Shown in pieces: positions 15,090 through 18,351 of a stretch of 18,351 nt of DNA; the stretch's first letter is position 1; every line of letters starts with the position of its first letter. The translations under genes were made by a program, and so were the position numbers. The notes beneath the pieces were generated by a model. That model was not told the DNA's origin. It made no database searches and worked only from the letters and a program-made list of their open reading frames with translations. The stretch is from Verrucomicrobiota bacterium (GTDB taxonomy: Bacteria; Chlamydiota; Chlamydiia; Chlamydiales; JAEYWL01). The DNA lies in the NCBI GenBank assembly GCA_023428915.1, contig JAEYWL010000031.1, positions 1 through 18,351 on the forward strand. Reading direction: 5' to 3'.

Positions 15090-15113
15090 GCACTCACTAA
15101 GGTGGAGTGCTAA
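15087..15113. promoter_or_regulatory. CIRCE operator (HrcA repressor site) upstream of secA
   Basis: TTTGCACTC (15087-15095), nine bases, then GAGTGCTAA (15105-15113) matches the CIRCE consensus TTAGCACTC-N9-GAGTGCTAA at 17 of 18 positions with the exact spacer length. HrcA binds this element to repress chaperone operons (groESL, hrcA-grpE-dnaK), and release follows heat or protein-folding stress. Here it ends 23 bases before the likely secA ATG. A possible promoter, TTGCAC (15088-15093) with 17 bases to TAATTC (15111-15116), would be entirely covered by bound HrcA; its -10 is poor (about 3/6), so this promoter is less certain than the operator. Confidence 0.88.
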
Positions 15114-15136
15114 TTCGAAACCGGTTTGGTAAGCTT

Positions 15137-18100
15137 ATGTTAGGATTTTTGAAAAAACTATTTGGCTCCGCTCAAGATCGCAAAGTTCGACGTTATAGGA
15201 CCATTGTGCAAAAGGTCAACGAGTGGGATGAAAAATATCAATCGTTAAGCGATGAGCAGCTGCGCAATAAAACTGCAGAGTTCCGCGAGCGGTTTAAGCA
15301 AGGTGAAACCCTTGACCAGCTATTGCCGGAGGCTTATGGGGTCGTCAAAAATGTCTGCCGCAGGCTGGTAGGAACTGAAGTGCATGTTTCTGGCTATGAC
15401 CAGAAATGGGATATGGTGCCTTATGATGTGCAAGTGATCGGCGCCATTGCCATGCATAATGGAACCATTGCAGAAATGCAGACCGGAGAAGGAAAAACGC
15501 TGACAGCCGTCATGGCCCTTTATCTAAATGCTTTGTCAGGCAAGCCTGTGCACCTAGTTACCGTAAACGACTACCTGGCGCAAAGGGACTGTGCTTGGGT
15601 CGGGACGGTTTTACGCTGGCTAGGATTAACGACAGGCGCTTTAACCAATGAAGTGCCGACCCATTTGCGCAAATCCATTTACCAAAGCGATGTGGTGTAT
15701 GGCACAGCATCGGAATTTGGTTTCGATTACTTGCGCGACAATTCTATTTGCCAATCTAAAGAAGAACAGGTGCAGCGCGGCTTTTTCTACGCCATTATCG
15801 ATGAAACCGACTCCATTTTGATTGATGAAGCCCGTACACCGTTAATTATTTCCGGGCCTGTTCCCAATAGCCGTCAAATGTATGATGAGCTTAAAGAAGG
15901 CGTAGCCGACCTTGTAAGGCGCCAGCGCGATTACTGCAACCGACTGGCTACAGAAGCCCGCAAGGTCCTGGACAAGCCGGAAGGCATAGCCAAAGACTTG
16001 CATTCTGAGGAAGCGCAGGAAGCTTTGAGAAAGTTATGGCTGGTGGGCAAAGGCACGCCGCGCAATAAAGTTTTAAAGCGCCTGAAAGAAGATCCCGATC
16101 TACGCGCCGCCATGGACAAGGTCGACCTTTACTTTTACGTTGACACTAACAAAGATGAAAAAGCTGAATTGCTTTCCCAGCTCTTTATGATCGTCGATGA
16201 GAAGGGCAATGAATACGAATTGACTGACAAAGGAATTGCTTCTTGGCATGGTTCTGATGGCAGTATTGGCAAAAGCGAAGACTTTGTGATGCTCGATTTG
16301 AGCCATGAATTTTTGCTGATTGATCAAGACCCTGGTTTAGACGATGAAGCTAAATTGCAGAAGCGCTTGGCTATTTTGGAAGAAGATGCTGTGCGCAAAG
16401 AACGTGCGCATAACCTGCGCCAGTTGCTGCGCGGCCATTTATTAATGGAAAAAGATGTCGATTACATTATCGAAGACGGCAAAGTCGTTATCATCGACGA
16501 AAATACCGGCCGTCCGCAGCCGGGGCGCCGTTTTTCCGACGGCCTGCATCAAGCCATTGAGGCTAAAGAAGGGGTCTCCATTCAAAAGGAAACCCAAACC
16601 TATGCGACAATTACGCTGCAAAATTATTTCCGCATGTATGAAAAGCTGGCTGGGATGACTGGTACAGCGATTACTGAGGCCAATGAGTTAAAGGAAATTT
16701 ATAAGCTGGAAGTTTTGCAAATCCCAACCCACCGCCCCTGTGTACGTGTCGATGAAAATGATAAAGTGTACATGACAGAGCGGGAAAAATATAATGCAAT
16801 GCTTCAGGATATCGCTACCCTGCATGCAGCTGGCCGTCCAATTTTGATCGGCACCGAGTCTGTCGAGGTTTCGGAAAAATTGGCGCGTATTTTGCGTCAA
16901 AACCGCTATGAGCATGTGGTGCTGAATGCGAAAAATCACGCCATGGAAGCTGAAATTGTCGCCCATGCAGGCCGCAAAAATGCTATTACCATTGCTACCA
17001 ATATGGCAGGCCGCGGTACGGACATCAAGCTTGAGCCAGGCATAGCGGATATCGGGGGCTTGCATGTAATGGCCTCGACAAGGCACCAGTCCCGCCGCAT
17101 TGACCGGCAGTTGCTGGGCCGTTGCGCCCGTCAAGGGGATCCCGGTTCCACTCAAGTGTACGTGTCATTTGAAGATTCGTTATTGAGGCTGTTTGCATCG
17201 CCCACTTTGACGTCGATGCTGCAGCGTTTCCGTCCGCCGGAAGGGGAGCCGATTTCTGCCGGAATAATCAATAAGTCGATCGAAACAGCGCAGAAACGGG
17301 TAGAACAACGCAATTACACGATCCGCAAGCACACGCTGCAATATGATGATGTGATGAACAAGCAGCGGCAGGAAATCTACTCTTTCCGCAACGATATTCT
17401 TCACAATGAAGATATTAACCAGATTGGCGTTGACCTGCTGGAAAGCGTTTGCGCTCAAGAAGCCGAGCAATTTTTTGTACAGCGGCCTGAGCAATGGGAT
17501 CATGAAGGCTACCGCCGTTGGCTCATTGAGCACTTCCCGGTGTCTTTTGAGGAAAATCATTTCGATCAGGAGCTTTTGGATGCCCAGGAATTGGCCAACA
17601 AGGCTGCCGACAAGATTGTGCTGGCTTTCGAAGAAAAAATTACACGCGAAAAAGGCAAGATTCCCCCTCCGCCAGCCGGTAAAGAGCATCTACCTAATCC
17701 CGTCGACAATGCCTTGCGCAACTTGATGATCCGCGAAGTAGATCACTTGTGGCAGGAGCATCTCCTGACAATGGATTATCTGCGCTCTGACGTTAACCTG
17801 CGTACAGTAGGACAAAGGGATCCGTTAATTGAGTTTAAGCACGAGGCCTTCCGCCTGTTCGATGAATTGAGCCGCAAGCTTAAGGTAAAAATTGCGCAAA
17901 ACCTCTTCCGCTTTGAAATGGTTCCTTATGATCCGCTGCACTTGCAGAGAATCTTAGGTGTAGTGCATATGGAAACAGCCCGTTCCTTTACTGATGATTT
18001 GGCGCCGCCAGCCCAGCAGCAGCAAGGGGAACAGCCTCCCATAAGCAGCGCTTCCACTAAAATTCTGCCCTTCAGCGCTCCTTTAAAAACAGGACGCAAT

Positions 18101-18208
18101 GAAGATTGCCCTTGCGGCAGCGGCAAAAAATATAAAAAGTGCTGCGGAGCCAGTCGTGAAGAAGAAAGTGACGACCTCGTAACCAACGGCTCGCACGAAG
18201 AAAAATAG
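15137..18208 (+). CDS. secA: Preprotein translocase ATPase SecA
   Basis: SecA is the motor that drives unfolded preproteins through SecYEG. From ATG 15137 it has 1023 residues: QTGEGKT (115-121, Walker A), DETD (222-225, Walker B) followed by SILIDEARTPLIISGP, the preprotein-binding region with long insertions rich in charged residues, MAGMTGTA and TNMAGRGTDIKL of the second motor domain, RQLLGRCARQGDPG, the helical wing/scaffold domain, and a C-terminal zinc motif DCPCGSGKKYKKCCG (990-1004) that binds SecB or phospholipid. It is longer than E. coli SecA (901) and in the range of chlamydial SecA (about 970 from memory). I chose 15137 because chlamydial SecA begins MLxFLK and because the in-frame GTG at 15107 lies inside the CIRCE operator. 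The ribosome site is weak (GGTAAG). It probably forms its own transcription unit after the hairpin at 15041-15089. Confidence 0.97.
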   Translation: MLGFLKKLFGSAQDRKVRRYRTIVQKVNEWDEKYQSLSDEQLRNKTAEFRERFKQGETLDQLLPEAYGVVKNVCRRLVGTEVHVSGYDQKWDMVPYDVQVIGAIAMHNGTIAEMQTGEGKTLTAVMALYLNALSGKPVHLVTVNDYLAQRDCAWVGTVLRWLGLTTGALTNEVPTHLRKSIYQSDVVYGTASEFGFDYLRDNSICQSKEEQVQRGFFYAIIDETDSILIDEARTPLIISGPVPNSRQMYDELKEGVADLVRRQRDYCNRLATEARKVLDKPEGIAKDLHSEEAQEALRKLWLVGKGTPRNKVLKRLKEDPDLRAAMDKVDLYFYVDTNKDEKAELLSQLFMIVDEKGNEYELTDKGIASWHGSDGSIGKSEDFVMLDLSHEFLLIDQDPGLDDEAKLQKRLAILEEDAVRKERAHNLRQLLRGHLLMEKDVDYIIEDGKVVIIDENTGRPQPGRRFSDGLHQAIEAKEGVSIQKETQTYATITLQNYFRMYEKLAGMTGTAITEANELKEIYKLEVLQIPTHRPCVRVDENDKVYMTEREKYNAMLQDIATLHAAGRPILIGTESVEVSEKLARILRQNRYEHVVLNAKNHAMEAEIVAHAGRKNAITIATNMAGRGTDIKLEPGIADIGGLHVMASTRHQSRRIDRQLLGRCARQGDPGSTQVYVSFEDSLLRLFASPTLTSMLQRFRPPEGEPISAGIINKSIETAQKRVEQRNYTIRKHTLQYDDVMNKQRQEIYSFRNDILHNEDINQIGVDLLESVCAQEAEQFFVQRPEQWDHEGYRRWLIEHFPVSFEENHFDQELLDAQELANKAADKIVLAFEEKITREKGKIPPPPAGKEHLPNPVDNALRNLMIREVDHLWQEHLLTMDYLRSDVNLRTVGQRDPLIEFKHEAFRLFDELSRKLKVKIAQNLFRFEMVPYDPLHLQRILGVVHMETARSFTDDLAPPAQQQQGEQPPISSASTKILPFSAPLKTGRNEDCPCGSGKKYKKCCGASREEESDDLVTNGSHEEK

Positions 18209-18234
18209 AGGCCAAAAGTTTACAAAAATCTGAT

Positions 18235-18345
18235 TTGGCGTTTAGTCCATAAGAGATAGTTGCATAAGTCTGAGTGAGGCGCTTAAATGGACAATGGACC
18301 TTAATGACGCCATGGACCTTATGGACTTAATGGACTAAGCGCCAA
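18235..18345. repeat. Inverted-repeat element with ATGGAC units downstream of secA
   Basis: TTGGCGTTTAGTCCAT (18235-18250) and ATGGACTAAGCGCCAA (18330-18345) are terminal inverted repeats matching at 15 of 16 positions, the exception being a G-T wobble in RNA. Inside are several ATGGAC units, with a 9-base rhythm at the right end (ATGGACCTT, ATGGACTTA, ATGGACTAA), and an inner imperfect inverted pair GGCGCTTAA (18278-18286) / TTAATGACGCC (18301-18311). There is no reading frame. It looks like a short non-coding mobile-type or extragenic palindromic repeat; it may also mark the 3' end of the secA message. A partial relative occurs at 605-630. Confidence 0.7.
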
Positions 18346-18351
18346 TTGCTT

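Noticed and set aside
15107..15136. GTG at 15107 as the start of secA (10 extra residues)
   Set aside because: The codon lies inside the CIRCE right arm, its apparent ribosome site touches the start codon, and chlamydial SecA proteins begin at the equivalent of ATG 15137.
1..18351. tRNA, rRNA, CRISPR array, transposase or riboswitch
   Set aside because: Reading the spacers showed no cloverleaf-like gene, no regularly spaced repeats with unique spacers, no transposase-like protein and no recognisable riboswitch core.

Overview
The window comes from a member of the order Chlamydiales, most likely one of the environmental (Parachlamydia-like) lineages rather than Chlamydia itself. The evidence is a SecA of the long chlamydial type, a phosphatidylserine decarboxylase of the GGS type, the gene order nth-mnmE-psd-(unknown)-secA, which I recall as C. 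trachomatis CT697-CT701, and the ruvC-ruvA pair. A heptosyltransferase-like LPS gene, long orphan proteins and repeat-bearing spacers argue against the streamlined Chlamydiaceae. Genus cannot be fixed from the sequence alone.

Layout. 1-2553, minus strand: the 5' end of a FliF-like ring protein (cut by the window edge), a 253-residue protein with an Inc-like bilobed hydrophobic domain and its own promoter, and a WaaF-like heptosyltransferase. 2557-2721 is a divergent control region with promoter-like boxes and an 8-bp dyad. 2722-6733, plus strand: a 963-residue coiled-coil protein (TTG start, internal 151-residue duplication) overlapping ruvC, which abuts ruvA. 6734-6877 holds a long imperfect palindrome between convergent ruvA and nth. 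6878-8898, minus strand: mnmE followed by nth, coupled by a one-base stop/start overlap, behind a good -35/-10 pair. 9012-15016, plus strand: a small exported protein coupled to psd, then a 1028-residue orphan and a divergent eukaryotic-like protein kinase with a long disordered N-terminus. 15041-15113: a terminator-like hairpin followed directly by a near-perfect CIRCE operator (the HrcA heat-shock repressor site). 15137-18208: secA. 18235-18345: an inverted-repeat element rich in ATGGAC units, with a partial relative near 605-630.

How it fits together. Housekeeping blocks (Holliday-junction resolution by ruvCA, tRNA modification and base-excision repair by mnmE-nth, membrane lipid synthesis by psd, secretion by secA) are interleaved with lineage-specific proteins that look like host-interaction candidates: the Inc-like protein, the kinase and the 1028-residue protein. 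The most notable regulatory finding is the CIRCE operator at secA, which suggests heat-shock (HrcA) control of the general secretion motor. The most notable protein finding is the divergent kinase beside an equally orphan large helical protein, inserted where Chlamydia has a single unknown gene.
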